Assembly (NCBI GenBank): GCA_902610255.1
Contig: CACLUX010000001.1
Coordinates: forward strand, 124,001-188,000
DNA: 64,000 nt
Reading direction: 5' to 3'
Source: an uncultured Alphaproteobacteria bacterium
Lineage (GTDB): Bacteria > Pseudomonadota > Alphaproteobacteria > HIMB59
The number at the start of each line of letters is the position of its first letter. Position 1 is the stretch's first letter. The position numbers and the translations under genes are program-made. The notes beneath the pieces were generated by a model, which was not told where the DNA came from, searched no databases, and was given only the letters and a program-made list of their open reading frames with translations. Positions 53,765-63,578 of the stretch are shown here, piece by piece.

Positions 53765-54825
53765 TATATTTTTTCCAAGACAGAAGCAAAAAAGATATCT
53801 GATCCTCCAAGCTCTTTAAAGCTTAACGGGTTAATAAAATATCCACTCTGTCTCTTTATCATTTTATCTGAATTAATCTTATGTAATTTAACATCTTTAT
53901 GTTTCTGCATGATTTTATCAATAACATCGATTGTCTCAAAAGGATGAAATGAGCACACAATATAAACTAAAAAACCATTTTTATTCAGTATTTTTAATGA
54001 TTTTTCTATCATCTGTATCTGCATTTTTTGGTGCTTTTTAATTTTAGATTGGTCAATTTTAACAGTTACATCCGGATTCCTTCTAAATGTACCTAGCGCA
54101 CTGCAAGGAGCATCTAACAAAATTGAATTGTATTTCTGAGTAAATTTTGCTTTTAAAAAATCTAATTTTTGAACATTTATTTTAATATTTAATCGATCAA
54201 TATTTTCTTTAAATTTATTTATCTGACTTTGAGAATTATCAATCGCAGTAACATTAAAGCCAAATGAATTTAACAATATACTTTTGCCACCTGGTGCAGC
54301 ACATAGATCAATTAAAGTTTTATCCTTAAAAAATTTACGCACTGAGTAAATGACTTCAAAATTACCAATATCTTGAACAAAGCACTCCTTCATAATTTTT
54401 TTTTCTAAGACAAATACCCTTTTCTTATAAATAGCTTTTTGATTATCAATTAAACTAATTTGATAATTCCTAGGCTTTGTAAATATAGTGGAATAGATAT
54501 AATTCCTGATTGAGTTACTTGAAAATATCTTATCAAGTACTCTTTTAAAATTGGGATAAATAAATTTTCCATATTTAATTTTATTTTTATTTCGAAGAAT
54601 ATTTCTTAAAACAGCATTTACTAGCTTTTCTTTTTTTAAGATTTTTCCCTCATCCACAGCATCATTAACAATTGCATATTGTGGTTTATTTGAGAAATAT
54701 AATAATGTTAAACATATTTTTAGAAGTACTAAAATATTTTTTGGTGTTTTGTCATGGACATAATTTAGAAGAATTTTGTTATTATTTTCATAATTTCTGT
54801 AATACTCTTGTATTGCTAAAAACAA
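53764..54825 (-). CDS. rsmB: 16S rRNA (cytosine-967-C5)-methyltransferase, start uncertain
   Basis: 353 residues from a TTG at 54825. SAM motif IDLCAAPGGKSILL, catalytic SALGT-preceded cysteine in LDAPCSALGT and the second cysteine in YIVCSFHPFE fit RsmB. The N-terminal helical domain is NusB-like. The reading frame continues upstream for about 32 codons to near 54920 with NusB-like sequence (LFISIKKIGQGSSIDHVV), but with no ATG, GTG or TTG before a stop at about 54950. So the true start may be a rare codon (ATT, ATC, ATA or ACG), or there is a sequence error. Confidence 0.88.
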   Translation of the reverse strand: MFLAIQEYYRNYENNNKILLNYVHDKTPKNILVLLKICLTLLYFSNKPQYAIVNDAVDEGKILKKEKLVNAVLRNILRNKNKIKYGKFIYPNFKRVLDKIFSSNSIRNYIYSTIFTKPRNYQISLIDNQKAIYKKRVFVLEKKIMKECFVQDIGNFEVIYSVRKFFKDKTLIDLCAAPGGKSILLNSFGFNVTAIDNSQSQINKFKENIDRLNIKINVQKLDFLKAKFTQKYNSILLDAPCSALGTFRRNPDVTVKIDQSKIKKHQKMQIQMIEKSLKILNKNGFLVYIVCSFHPFETIDVIDKIMQKHKDVKLHKINSDKMIKRQSGYFINPLSFKELGGSDIFFASVLEKI

Positions 54826-54928
54826 AAAATTTCTTTTTACATCTGGAAACTGACTTACGACATGATCGATACTACTTCCCTGCCCAATTTTTTTAATTGA
54901 GATAAATAAGTTTGTGATATCAGTCGGT

Positions 54929-56845
54929 TTAGATATTTTTAGACCCGTCTATTAATGATTGGACAACATTAGGGTCTGCTAATGTTGATGTATCGCCTAG
55001 TTGTTCTTCTTCTTTAGATGCTATCTTTCTTAAGATCCTTCTCATTATTTTGCCTGATCTTGTTTTTGGAAGTCCTGGTGAGAATTGCAACTTATCAGGG
55101 GTTGCTATAGGACCTATTTTCGTCCTAATCCATTGCACAAGTTCCCTTTTTAAATCCTCGCTAACCTCAACTCCAGTATTTGTTGTAACATAGGCATAAA
55201 TGCCCTGACCTTTAATTTCATGAGGGTAACCTACTACTGCAGCCTCAGAAACTTGTTCATGTTCAACGAATGCGCTTTCTATTTCAGCCGTGCCTAGTAA
55301 ATGACCCGATACATTAATACAATCATCTACTCTCCCTGTGATCCAATAAAAACCATCCTTATCTCTACGACAGCCGTCTCCAGTAAAATATTTCCCTTTG
55401 AATTGACTAAAATAAGTATCAATAAAACGTTGGTGATCGCCATAAACTGTTCTCATTTGACCGGGCCAACTATCTAAGATGCAAAGCTTACCTTCACATT
55501 CTCCCTCTAATATATTTCCACTATCATCAACTATTGCTGCTTCAATTCCAAAATAAGGTTGGGTTGCGCTTCCAGGCTTAAGTTTTGAAATACCTGGTAT
55601 TGGTGAAATTAAATGTCCACCTGTTTCCGTTTGCCACCAAGTATCAATAACAGGACATTTGTCCTTACCAACTATCGAAGAATACCAATTCCAAGCTTCT
55701 GGATTAATTGGTTCACCAACAGTGCCTAAAATTCTCAAAGAACTTAAATCACACCTTTCAATAAAAGAACTTCCCTCTTTCATTAAAGACCTCAATACAG
55801 TTGGCGCAGTGTAGAAAATATTAACTTTGTATTTTTCACAAACTTCCCAAAAACGAGAAAAATCAGGATAATTAGGCACGCCTTCAAATAATAATGTTTT
55901 ACCTCCGTTTGCTAATGGTCCATAGACTGAATAAGAATGTCCTGTGATCCAACCTGCATCTGCTGTACACCAGTAGATATCCTCGGGGTGATAGTCAAAA
56001 GAGTACTTGTGTGTAAACGATGCGTAAACCAAATATCCCCCTGTAGTATGAAGAACCCCTTTTGGCTTACCGGTAGATCCAGAAGTATATAAAATGAAAA
56101 GAGGATCTTCTGCGTTCATTGATACGCATTCACATTGATCATCTACCTCTTTAACTAATTCATCATAATAAAAATTATTATTTTTATGTAGTTCATCTTG
56201 AGTATTTGTATATCGGATAACTAGAGTTTTTATTGAACTATCACAACTCTCTAAAGCTGTATTAATATATTTTTTTAGTGGAATTATTTTTCCACCTCGA
56301 ACGCCTTCGTCAGCAGTAATTACAAATTTAGATTTGCAATCTTTAATTCGTCCTGCAATTGACTCTGGGGCGAAGCCTCCAAATATTACTGAATGTATTG
56401 CACCTATTCTTGCACAAGCCAACATTGCAAATGCAACTTCAGGAATCATAGTTAAATAAATTGTAACTACATCACCTTTTTGTACACCAAGTTTTTTTAA
56501 AACATTTGCAAATTTACTTACTTCTGACTTTAGCTCTTTATAAGTGTAGATTTTATTTTTACTAGTATCATCTCCTTCCCAAATAATTGCTAATTCATCT
56601 GGTTGTTTTTCTGCATGTCTATCAACACAGTTATAACAAACGTTTAATTCACCATCCTCAAACCATTTGATAGACACGTCACCGTCGTAGTTGGAGTTTT
56701 TAACTTTAGTGAAATCTTTAGACCACGTTACTTGAGATTTTGCTACTTTAGACCAGAATTGCTCTTTATTACTAAAAGACTCTGCATACATCTCTTCAAA
56801 TTGTTCTTTTGATAAAAGTGGATTAGATAATTTAAATTCTCTCAT
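54929..56845 (-). CDS. acs: Acetyl-CoA synthetase (AMP-forming)
   Basis: 638 residues, full length. Adenylation P-loop [35 protein letters not shown] and the C-terminal [11 protein letters not shown] with the regulatory lysine. It activates acetate, which fits a marine heterotroph. The start overlaps the EVE gene by 14 nt. Confidence 0.98.
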   Translation of the reverse strand: MREFKLSNPLLSKEQFEEMYAESFSNKEQFWSKVAKSQVTWSKDFTKVKNSNYDGDVSIKWFEDGELNVCYNCVDRHAEKQPDELAIIWEGDDTSKNKIYTYKELKSEVSKFANVLKKLGVQKGDVVTIYLTMIPEVAFAMLACARIGAIHSVIFGGFAPESIAGRIKDCKSKFVITADEGVRGGKIIPLKKYINTALESCDSSIKTLVIRYTNTQDELHKNNNFYYDELVKEVDDQCECVSMNAEDPLFILYTSGSTGKPKGVLHTTGGYLVYASFTHKYSFDYHPEDIYWCTADAGWITGHSYSVYGPLANGGKTLLFEGVPNYPDFSRFWEVCEKYKVNIFYTAPTVLRSLMKEGSSFIERCDLSSLRILGTVGEPINPEAWNWYSSIVGKDKCPVIDTWWQTETGGHLISPIPGISKLKPGSATQPYFGIEAAIVDDSGNILEGECEGKLCILDSWPGQMRTVYGDHQRFIDTYFSQFKGKYFTGDGCRRDKDGFYWITGRVDDCINVSGHLLGTAEIESAFVEHEQVSEAAVVGYPHEIKGQGIYAYVTTNTGVEVSEDLKRELVQWIRTKIGPIATPDKLQFSPGLPKTRSGKIMRRILRKIASKEEEQLGDTSTLADPNVVQSLIDGSKNI

Positions 56846-57260
56846 TTTTTTCGCTCATCTTAATTAATTTCTTCCATTGCTTCAATGTTACAGGCATGAC
56901 ACTTAATCTAGCTTGTTTTACAAGCGGAAAATCATGGAAAAATGGATTTGCTTTTATTTCTGATAAGTATACTTCATTTAGATCTTTGACATAGGTTACG
57001 TCAACCATTCCAAATATTCCTTTTTTATCTGTGTGATCTGGATAGTATTCCTTAGTAACCTTTACAATTCCCTTTATAGCTTTTTCTGTTACTGAGTGAT
57101 AAAACAGACACTCATCTCCTTTTCTCATATTTTTCATATTATTCGCTGCTTGATAGTTTCTAACACCATCCCAATGTTCAGTTTTTTTCTTTTTTTGTTG
57201 ATCCCATGACCAAGAACTAGGCTCTGATTTCAGGAGCCAATAATTTTTAGAAGTGTTCAT
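56832..57260 (-). CDS. EVE-domain protein
   Basis: 142 residues. [32 protein letters not shown] and [12 protein letters not shown] are the EVE/PUA-like signature; [13 protein letters not shown]-like residues close the domain. EVE proteins bind modified bases in RNA or DNA. Linked to tsaD by a 14-nt overlap, a common alphaproteobacterial pairing with tsaD-glpD-type loci. Confidence 0.93.
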   Translation of the reverse strand: MNTSKNYWLLKSEPSSWSWDQQKKKKTEHWDGVRNYQAANNMKNMRKGDECLFYHSVTEKAIKGIVKVTKEYYPDHTDKKGIFGMVDVTYVKDLNEVYLSEIKANPFFHDFPLVKQARLSVMPVTLKQWKKLIKMSEKNERI

Positions 57261-58263
57261 GAATTAATATATTAGGTGATGGCCTTACATTGTTATTATT
57301 AAACTTAATTTTTCTAGTTTTCATATATTCCATAGCGTTCCAACCAATCATTGCAGCGTTGTCAGTACATAAAGATAAAGGTACCTGATGATAATTAAGT
57401 TTCTTTGTTGAAACAAGTTTTTGAAGCTCAGTATTTAAATATTTATTTGCCGCTACTCCACCACAAATAGAAAAATCATTAATTTTAATATTTTCTTTTT
57501 GTAAGAGTTTAATGCTATTTAATATTTTAATTTCTAAGACTTTATATACAGTATGTTGAAATGAAGCCGAAAAGTCCCTTAGAAATATTTTCGTTTTTTT
57601 ATTTTTTGTGATGGTATTAAGTGCTGCTGTTTTTAAACCTGAAAAAGAAAATTCACAGTTATTTTTTTTTGTCAAAGGCATTGGGAGTTCAAACCTCTTA
57701 ATATTTCCACCTATTGCTAGACGTTCAATTTCTGGGCCACCAGGATAACCTAAACCTAAACCTTTAGCTACTTTATCAAAACACTCACCTGCAGAGTCAT
57801 CAATTGTTGATCCAAGAGTGATAAAATTTTTTGGATTTTTTACCAATACTAAAGCCGTATTTCCTCCAGAGACGAGTAGGCATAAATATGGAAACTTAAT
57901 TTTAGATACAAGTCGAGGTGATAACAAATGTGCTTGTAAATGATTAATTGGAATAAGTTTAATATTTTTAGACATTGATAGACCTTTTGCAAATGATGAC
58001 CCTACAATTAATCCACCTATGAGCCCAGGCCCAAAAGTTGCTGCTATTGCAGAAATTTTTGAAAAATTAATTTTTTTAATTGATTTGACCAAAGTATCTA
58101 AAATTTCCAAATGTTGTCTTGCTGCCATTTCAGGTATAACGCCACCATGATCTTTATGAAATTTCCTGTGATTAATTGTTTCAAGAAACTCAACGCTTTT
58201 ATCATCGTTTACAATAGCGATAGATGTATCATCACAAGAACTTTCTATTGCTAAAACTTTCAT
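57247..58263 (-). CDS. tsaD: tRNA threonylcarbamoyladenosine transferase TsaD
   Basis: 338 residues. ESSCDDTSIAIV at the N-terminus, metal histidines in INHLQAHLL, GGNTALVL, the GGPEIERLA loop and CGGVAANKYLN near the C-terminus mark the Kae1/TsaD fold. It makes t6A37 on ANN-decoding tRNAs. Diverges from the mitofilin-like gene with 29 nt between. Confidence 0.97.
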   Translation of the reverse strand: MKVLAIESSCDDTSIAIVNDDKSVEFLETINHRKFHKDHGGVIPEMAARQHLEILDTLVKSIKKINFSKISAIAATFGPGLIGGLIVGSSFAKGLSMSKNIKLIPINHLQAHLLSPRLVSKIKFPYLCLLVSGGNTALVLVKNPKNFITLGSTIDDSAGECFDKVAKGLGLGYPGGPEIERLAIGGNIKRFELPMPLTKKNNCEFSFSGLKTAALNTITKNKKTKIFLRDFSASFQHTVYKVLEIKILNSIKLLQKENIKINDFSICGGVAANKYLNTELQKLVSTKKLNYHQVPLSLCTDNAAMIGWNAMEYMKTRKIKFNNNNVRPSPNILIHEHF

Positions 58264-58292
58264 TATTATAAAAAAATATAGATTCTTATTGA

Positions 58293-59090
58293 ATGTCTGA
58301 AAATAAAAAAAATGACAGAAAAAAAAGCTTTCTTCAACGAAATCTTTTCCTAATAATAATATTTTTAATCATTATAACTGTTGCAGGGGGCTACTTGTAT
58401 CGAAATAACCTTTTAATATTTGATGAGGCTCAATTCAGCAAATTAAACCAAGAAACTCAATCACCAAATATTCAAAAAGAGATAACTCCTGTTAATAATT
58501 TAAATAACAAAGAACTGGAAGATAAAGTAGATCGTCTTGAGTCCCTTATACTAGAGTTAGCAAAAAATGTTCAAGAAATACCTCAAACTACAATTGTTCA
58601 GCCAGAGCCAGAGCTACAACAAATTACTTTATCCAACGATGAGGCATATGAATTAATTTTGTCCATAAATCAGATTATAATTAACATTGATCAGCAACAG
58701 ATTCGAAATAAAAATATACAAAAACTTCAAAATCAATATTTATTTTTTAATGATGAAAAATTTAAAGAACTACTCACTATTCCAGATTATACATATTCAG
58801 TACAGCAATTACAGATTAATGAAAATACATATGTACAAAATGAGTTTATGAAACAAAATAATTTTCAATGGCTTAAAAGAATTATTGAAAATATATTTGA
58901 AATTCAAATAACAAAAAATTCATTAGAACCCTTACCATCGTTTATTGATGCGATGTACAATCGACAATATACAAAGGCAATAATTGAATACGAAAAGTTA
59001 AATCCTAATCAAAAAATATTTTTTAAATCTTCTTATGAATTAGCTCAAATCTATAATGATAACCAAATTTTTCTAGAGAATATGATTTAA
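58293..59090 (+). CDS. Mitofilin-like inner-membrane protein
   Basis: 265 residues. One N-terminal membrane segment (FLIIIFLIIITVAGGYLY), a coiled-coil-like stretch (LNNKELEDKVDRLESLI) and a helical C-terminal domain. In Alphaproteobacteria a mitofilin/COG4223 protein lies between the hemC-hemD region and hemY next to tsaD; here hemC and hemD are missing but the rest of the order holds. It is shorter than usual homologues. The stop shares one base with the hemY-N start. Confidence 0.65.
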   Translation: MSENKKNDRKKSFLQRNLFLIIIFLIIITVAGGYLYRNNLLIFDEAQFSKLNQETQSPNIQKEITPVNNLNNKELEDKVDRLESLILELAKNVQEIPQTTIVQPEPELQQITLSNDEAYELILSINQIIINIDQQQIRNKNIQKLQNQYLFFNDEKFKELLTIPDYTYSVQQLQINENTYVQNEFMKQNNFQWLKRIIENIFEIQITKNSLEPLPSFIDAMYNRQYTKAIIEYEKLNPNQKIFFKSSYELAQIYNDNQIFLENMI

Positions 59091-59521
59091 TGATAAGGTT
59101 ACTAGTAATTTTAATAATTTTTATAAGTGGTTACGGCGCTCTTTTTTATCTATTTAACAATGCTGGCAACCTTTCACTCGTTTTAGGCATTTGGCAACTG
59201 AGCATCCCTATTGTTCAATTCCTTTTTGTCTTAATTACATTTCTTATTCTTTTAATTTTGTTTTCTTATGCTTTTACAAAGCTTTTTATTTATCCACGAG
59301 CTGCATATATGCGCTACAAATCTTCAAATGAGCAAAAAGGCCTTGAATATTTAAGAGAGACATTAGTTGCAATAACTGAAGGCAATACAGATAAAGCTAC
59401 ACAAAGTCAGAAAAAATTTAAAAAATACTTAGGTAAGGATCCTTTAAACAAAATATTACAAACACAAATTAAAAAAACAAAGGATCTAAAAATAGTCAAC
59501 GTTGAGAAAGGCTCGGATTAA
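59090..59521 (+). CDS. HemY N-terminal domain protein (short)
   Basis: 143 residues. Two membrane segments (LLVILIIFISGYGALFY and VQFLFVLITFLILLILF) followed by a helical segment with LEYLRETLVAITEGNTDKATQ, the HemY_N pattern. Normal HemY proteins go on for 250 or more residues of TPRs, which are absent here. The reading frame closes in normal sequence with no sign of a frameshift remnant downstream, because a convergent gene starts within 4 nt. Role unknown. Confidence 0.75.
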   Translation: MIRLLVILIIFISGYGALFYLFNNAGNLSLVLGIWQLSIPIVQFLFVLITFLILLILFSYAFTKLFIYPRAAYMRYKSSNEQKGLEYLRETLVAITEGNTDKATQSQKKFKKYLGKDPLNKILQTQIKKTKDLKIVNVEKGSD

Positions 59522-60402
59522 TTTAAAAAAATTACCCCTGCTCCAAAACAAGTTAGAGTAGCGCCTATTACTGCTAGATGCCCTGCATAATTTTTAGTAA
59601 CAATCCATAATATCGGTATTATCATAATTGGCATTGTGCTTGATAAAGTTGAAATAATTCCAGGATCTCCATTTTTAAGAGCAATTATTAATATAGTCAT
59701 TCCAACGCCCATTCCCATAAAGCCAAGAAAAATACTATAAAAAGTTTTTTTAACATCTTTCATTCTTTCTAAAAGATTATTATTTTTCAGAAATCCTAAG
59801 CTAAAAAACATCAATATCGCTGCTATTAAAACTCTTACATAAGACACAATGATTGGGTCTGTTACCTCAAGCGCAGGTTTCATAAGAATGATTCCAATAG
59901 CCTGACACAGTGCTAGACCAACACCAGCAATAAGTCCAATATATTTGTTTCCTTGAATGTTTTCTAAGTCATCATCAGGAATTGTTCGATTAAATTGTAT
60001 TGCAACTATGATTCCAAAAAAAATTAAAAAGCACCCAAATAGCTCGACCATAGATGGAAGTGTTTGTAAAAATATTTCTGCTAAAATGATAGTAAATGGT
60101 ATTTGCAAAGAAAATAATAAAGCTTGCCTTCTAGGCCCAAGCCTTTTGAGGCACACAAATAAAAATGTGTCTCCTATTATAATGCCAATTACTGAAGATA
60201 AAAATATTGGTATAAATATTGATTTATTGAAATAAATTGGATCCCAATTTAGTACAATGTAGGGTAAGAAGAGGACAACTATTCCTATTAATCTTAAAAG
60301 GTTATAATTATAACTTCCAAAATATCTGACAATTCTAGTTGCTGACAAAGCAACCATAGACCACGTAGCTGCGGCACCAATTGCTAGGATGTATCCAATC
60401 AC
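59518..60402 (-). CDS. EamA/DMT-family transporter
   Basis: 294 residues, ten membrane segments in two halves. Each half has the small-residue-rich end seen in the family (IGAAATWSMVALSATRI, and LSSTMPIMIIPILWI). Unrelated in detail to the DMT gene at 2768. Substrate unknown. A 97-nt gap with a terminator hairpin separates it from the BI-1 gene. Confidence 0.88.
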   Translation of the reverse strand: MIGYILAIGAAATWSMVALSATRIVRYFGSYNYNLLRLIGIVVLFLPYIVLNWDPIYFNKSIFIPIFLSSVIGIIIGDTFLFVCLKRLGPRRQALLFSLQIPFTIILAEIFLQTLPSMVELFGCFLIFFGIIVAIQFNRTIPDDDLENIQGNKYIGLIAGVGLALCQAIGIILMKPALEVTDPIIVSYVRVLIAAILMFFSLGFLKNNNLLERMKDVKKTFYSIFLGFMGMGVGMTILIIALKNGDPGIISTLSSTMPIMIIPILWIVTKNYAGHLAVIGATLTCFGAGVIFLN

Positions 60403-60455
60403 GCGAGGATATTAATGACTAATTAAAAAATTGATACGTTAATTTAGTAAAAAAA

Positions 60456-60477
60456 AAGGGGCCAATAATGACCCCTT
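60456..60477 (-). terminator. Rho-independent terminator of the BI-1 gene
   Basis: AAGGGG and CCCCTT (6 bp) close a 10-nt loop 23 nt after the stop at 60500. On the minus strand the stem is followed by a run of nine T residues. Confidence 0.88.
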
Positions 60478-60499
60478 AATAATTAAATTTGAAATTTAT

Positions 60500-61207
60500 T
60501 TATCTTCTTTGACCAAATAATTGCATCAACATTATGAATAGGTTTATAAAGTCTAGGTATAATGTCAGTGCACCCATGATTGCGGCTTTTCCTGCAAAAG
60601 CAGTTCCAGCAACTTGATAATAAGTTGATTTAATTCTTTGAGTATCGTAAGCAGTTAAACCCACAAATACCAAAACACCCACACAAGAAATTACAAATTG
60701 CATCGCTGAACTTTGTAAAAATATATTTACAACACTAGCAATAATAATTCCAATTAGTCCCATTATAAGAAATGAACCAAACTTAGTTAAATCCCTTTTA
60801 GTTGCGTATCCATAGATGCTCATCGCAGCGAATGTACAGCTTGTAATTAAAAATACTCTAACAATGCTTACGCCAGTAAAAACTATGAATATATAAGATA
60901 GTGAAATTCCCATCACAGCAGCGAAGGCCCAAAATGTCATTTGAGCTGCAGAGGTGGACATTTTTTGTAATCTTGCACCTAAAAAGAAAATAAATCCAAG
61001 TGGAGCGAGCATTACAACCCATTGAAGTGCTGTGCCATAAATAGCCCCCATTAAAGTAGGAGACTGAGAAAATCCCCAAGCCACTAAACCACTTATTGCT
61101 AAACCAGAGGTCATGTAATTATAGACTTTCATCATATAATCTCTTAGGCCCTGATCTATAACAGTAGATTGTGACTGCGAATATGTATTTTGTTTTAATT
61201 CGACCAT
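60500..61207 (-). CDS. Bax inhibitor-1/YccA-family membrane protein
   Basis: 235 residues with seven membrane segments. MTSGLAISGLVAWGFSQSP near the N-terminus and GLTAYDTQRIKSTYY followed by GALTLYLDFINLFIMLM at the end, with the conserved aspartates of the pH-sensing BI-1 fold, are diagnostic. Members leak protons or calcium, or modulate FtsH. A strong AAGGAG ribosome site precedes the ATG. Confidence 0.94.
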   Translation of the reverse strand: MVELKQNTYSQSQSTVIDQGLRDYMMKVYNYMTSGLAISGLVAWGFSQSPTLMGAIYGTALQWVVMLAPLGFIFFLGARLQKMSTSAAQMTFWAFAAVMGISLSYIFIVFTGVSIVRVFLITSCTFAAMSIYGYATKRDLTKFGSFLIMGLIGIIIASVVNIFLQSSAMQFVISCVGVLVFVGLTAYDTQRIKSTYYQVAGTAFAGKAAIMGALTLYLDFINLFIMLMQLFGQRR

Positions 61208-61278
61208 TATTTCTCCTTAATTGTTTTTAATATGGCTATTATCTTGATATTTTTCAAGTAAAACCGTATGAATCTTTT

Positions 61279-62316
61279 ATGAAATTTAAACCCTTAGGAA
61301 ATACTGAATTACAAGTTAGCCTTATTTGCCTTGGTACAATGACCTGGGGAGAGCAAAATACTGAAAAAGAGGCGTTTGAGCAAATGGATTATTCTATGGA
61401 AAAAGGGGTCAATTTCTTTGATACCGCGGAATATTATTCAGTTAAGGGAAAAGAAAAAACATATGGTGCCACTGAAAAAATAATTGGTGATTGGTTTAAA
61501 CAGAAAAATAACAGAGAGAAAATAATATTAGCATCAAAAGTCGCTGGCCCCGATGTAAGATGGATTAGGGGAGGCGGTCTTCAATTCAATGAGAAACATT
61601 TCACCGAAGCATTGGAAGGAAGTCTGCAAAGATTACAAACAGATTATATTGATCTTTATCAACTACATTGGCCAGAGAGAAAAACAAATTTTTTTGGAAG
61701 ACTGGGATATAAAAATTATAAAGAAGAAAAAGAATGGACTCCTTTTGAAGAAATTTTAGAGACAGCAAAAAAATTTATCGATCAAGGCAAGATCAGATAT
61801 CTGGGCTTATCTAATGAAACCCCTTATGGCTTATCTAATTACATCAACTTGTCCAAATATAAAAACCTACCAAGAGTTATGTCTGTCCAAAACCCATATA
61901 GTTTATTAAACAGAACTTATGAAGTTGGTATGTCTGAAATATCCATTAGAGATAAGGTAGGTTTGTTAGCTTACTCCCCTTTAGCTTGCGGTGTATTAAC
62001 TGGCAAATACAGAAACTCTAAAAAACCAGATGGTGCTCGTTTAACAATTTGGGAGGATTGGACTAGGTACACCAATGAGAGATCAATTGTTGCAACAGAG
62101 CAATACTGTAAAATTGCTGAGGATAACGGACTTACTCCTACTGAATTGTCACTTGCATTTGTTAACCAACAAGACTTTGTTACCAGTAATATTATTGGTG
62201 CAACAAAAATGGATCAGCTGAAAGAAAATATAAATTCAGTAGATATAGAATTATCAAAAGAAATTATTGATGAAATTAATGATGTCCATGAAAACAATCC
62301 ATCACCCGCACCTTAA
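61279..62316 (+). CDS. tas: Aldo/keto reductase, Tas-like
   Basis: 345 residues. The N-terminus reads SLICLGTMTWGEQNTEKEAF and NFFDTAEYY, the Tas subgroup pattern; active-site lysine in LASKVAGP and histidine in YQLHWPERKTNFFG fit. NADPH-binding residues lie in GLLAYSPLACGVLTGKY. Substrate unknown. It starts a rightward operon with the pterin dehydratase (3-nt gap). Confidence 0.9.
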   Translation: MKFKPLGNTELQVSLICLGTMTWGEQNTEKEAFEQMDYSMEKGVNFFDTAEYYSVKGKEKTYGATEKIIGDWFKQKNNREKIILASKVAGPDVRWIRGGGLQFNEKHFTEALEGSLQRLQTDYIDLYQLHWPERKTNFFGRLGYKNYKEEKEWTPFEEILETAKKFIDQGKIRYLGLSNETPYGLSNYINLSKYKNLPRVMSVQNPYSLLNRTYEVGMSEISIRDKVGLLAYSPLACGVLTGKYRNSKKPDGARLTIWEDWTRYTNERSIVATEQYCKIAEDNGLTPTELSLAFVNQQDFVTSNIIGATKMDQLKENINSVDIELSKEIIDEINDVHENNPSPAP

Positions 62317-62319
62317 GCT

Positions 62320-62562
62320 ATGACCGATTGGGCAAAAGATAATAAGGGTAGATTAACAAAAACTTTTGAGTTTAAAAATTACAGAAAAAGCTTTGCCTTT
62401 ACTAGCCAAGTGGCGATGTTATCTGAGAAAAAAAATCATCATCCGCAAATTATTTTAGATTACGGAACTGTTACCATTTCTCTTATTTCTCATGATGTTC
62501 AAAAAGTTACCCAAAGAGACCTAGATTTAGCAGAGCAAATCGATAAACTTTATCAAGAATGA
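62320..62562 (+). CDS. Pterin-4a-carbinolamine dehydratase-like protein
   Basis: 80 residues, shorter than the usual 95-100, starting at the second strand. The catalytic block KKNHHPQIILDYGTVTISLISHD with two histidines and a third one is intact, and QRDLDLAEQID closes the fold. It dehydrates 4a-hydroxytetrahydrobiopterin. The N-terminal residues that differ from family norms may not matter. Overlaps the DUF3429 gene by 4 nt. Confidence 0.9.
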   Translation: MTDWAKDNKGRLTKTFEFKNYRKSFAFTSQVAMLSEKKNHHPQIILDYGTVTISLISHDVQKVTQRDLDLAEQIDKLYQE

Positions 62563-62957
62563 TTTACCTTATAGGTGTTCCTGGTTTAATTCCTTTTTAT
62601 CTTTGTTTTTACAACATCGATTTAATATTTCTTGATTTTGATAAAGACATGTTCATTTATTACTCTGCAGTTATAATGTCATTTTTAGGTGCAGTGTATT
62701 GGGGTGTTTATCTTCAATCAAAAAATAATATAGCTATTTTGTTTAGTGTTTGCCCAGCTGTTTATGCATTTTTAGTTTTAGCATTTGACTTAAAATTTGT
62801 TGAAACTATTGGGCTTTTTATAGCAGGTTATTTCATAGTTTTATGCTTTGATTTCTTTTTTTATTTCAAAGAAAAAATAATTAAAACTGATTATTTTATT
62901 TTAAGGTTAATACTAACAGCTGGTATTGCTCCAGCACATATTCTATATATTTTATAA
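62559..62957 (+). CDS. DUF3429 membrane protein
   Basis: 132 residues, four to five membrane segments. SFLGAVYWGVYLQ in the middle (F-L-G-x-x-x-W-G) is the family signature. An inner-membrane protein of unknown function that often accompanies redox or stress genes. It converges on the chrR-like gene 6 nt away. Confidence 0.8.
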   Translation: MIYLIGVPGLIPFYLCFYNIDLIFLDFDKDMFIYYSAVIMSFLGAVYWGVYLQSKNNIAILFSVCPAVYAFLVLAFDLKFVETIGLFIAGYFIVLCFDFFFYFKEKIIKTDYFILRLILTAGIAPAHILYIL

Positions 62958-62963
62958 TTAAAA

Positions 62964-63578
62964 TTAGTTAGCGATTAAATTTAGTAGCTTACCAAATTTA
63001 CCGGAGAATTTAATTTTACCGTGAGTATAAGCTAGTCCAATACAACCAGTTTTTGCATCACCAACAGGTGTATGATTATGATCATCACTTCTTACTTGAA
63101 CAGATCCTTGTTTATAATTGCCATACTCATCACTATAAGAACCGTGTAAAACTAAAAAACTCTCATTGCCTTCATGTGTGTGTTGTGGAATTTTTGCACC
63201 AGGCATTACATGAATGAGTTCTAACTTTTCGTTATTGTCCTTGGGCAGTATAGAAGCAACCTTAACATCTTTAAAAGATTTCCACTTAATATTTTTATTT
63301 CTTAAATGGGATCTTAGAGTAACTGGTAACTGACTTAACAAAGGATCATGCTCCTCATCAATTTGAGATAATGATATTTCATTTTTTGTTTGATCTAAAA
63401 CTTTATCCCATAATTCATTGGACAGTGGTGAGGTCTCAGCCTTATCTAAAAAATATCCACCCACCTCATTCATTGCAGAGTTAAGAGACTTATTCTCAGG
63501 GTCAACTTCAGCTAAACACTGTTGAAAAATTAAACTTGCTGGTGAGTTTACGGGTGTGCTAAGAATTTCAAATGTCAT
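62964..63578 (-). CDS. ChrR-type cupin anti-sigma factor
   Basis: 204 residues. The C-terminal cupin has the metal pattern IPQHTHEGNESFLVLHG and the later HNHTPVGD; the N-terminal 65 residues should form the sigma-binding zinc domain. In Rhodobacter ChrR that domain has H-H at the start and a H-x3-C-x2-C; here the equivalent stretch (SLIFQQCLAEVDPENKS) has only one cysteine and no histidine, so no zinc site is visible. It follows the ECF sigma gene with no gap, the classic pair responding to singlet oxygen or lipid peroxides. Confidence 0.88.
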   Translation of the reverse strand: MTFEILSTPVNSPASLIFQQCLAEVDPENKSLNSAMNEVGGYFLDKAETSPLSNELWDKVLDQTKNEISLSQIDEEHDPLLSQLPVTLRSHLRNKNIKWKSFKDVKVASILPKDNNEKLELIHVMPGAKIPQHTHEGNESFLVLHGSYSDEYGNYKQGSVQVRSDDHNHTPVGDAKTGCIGLAYTHGKIKFSGKFGKLLNLIAN

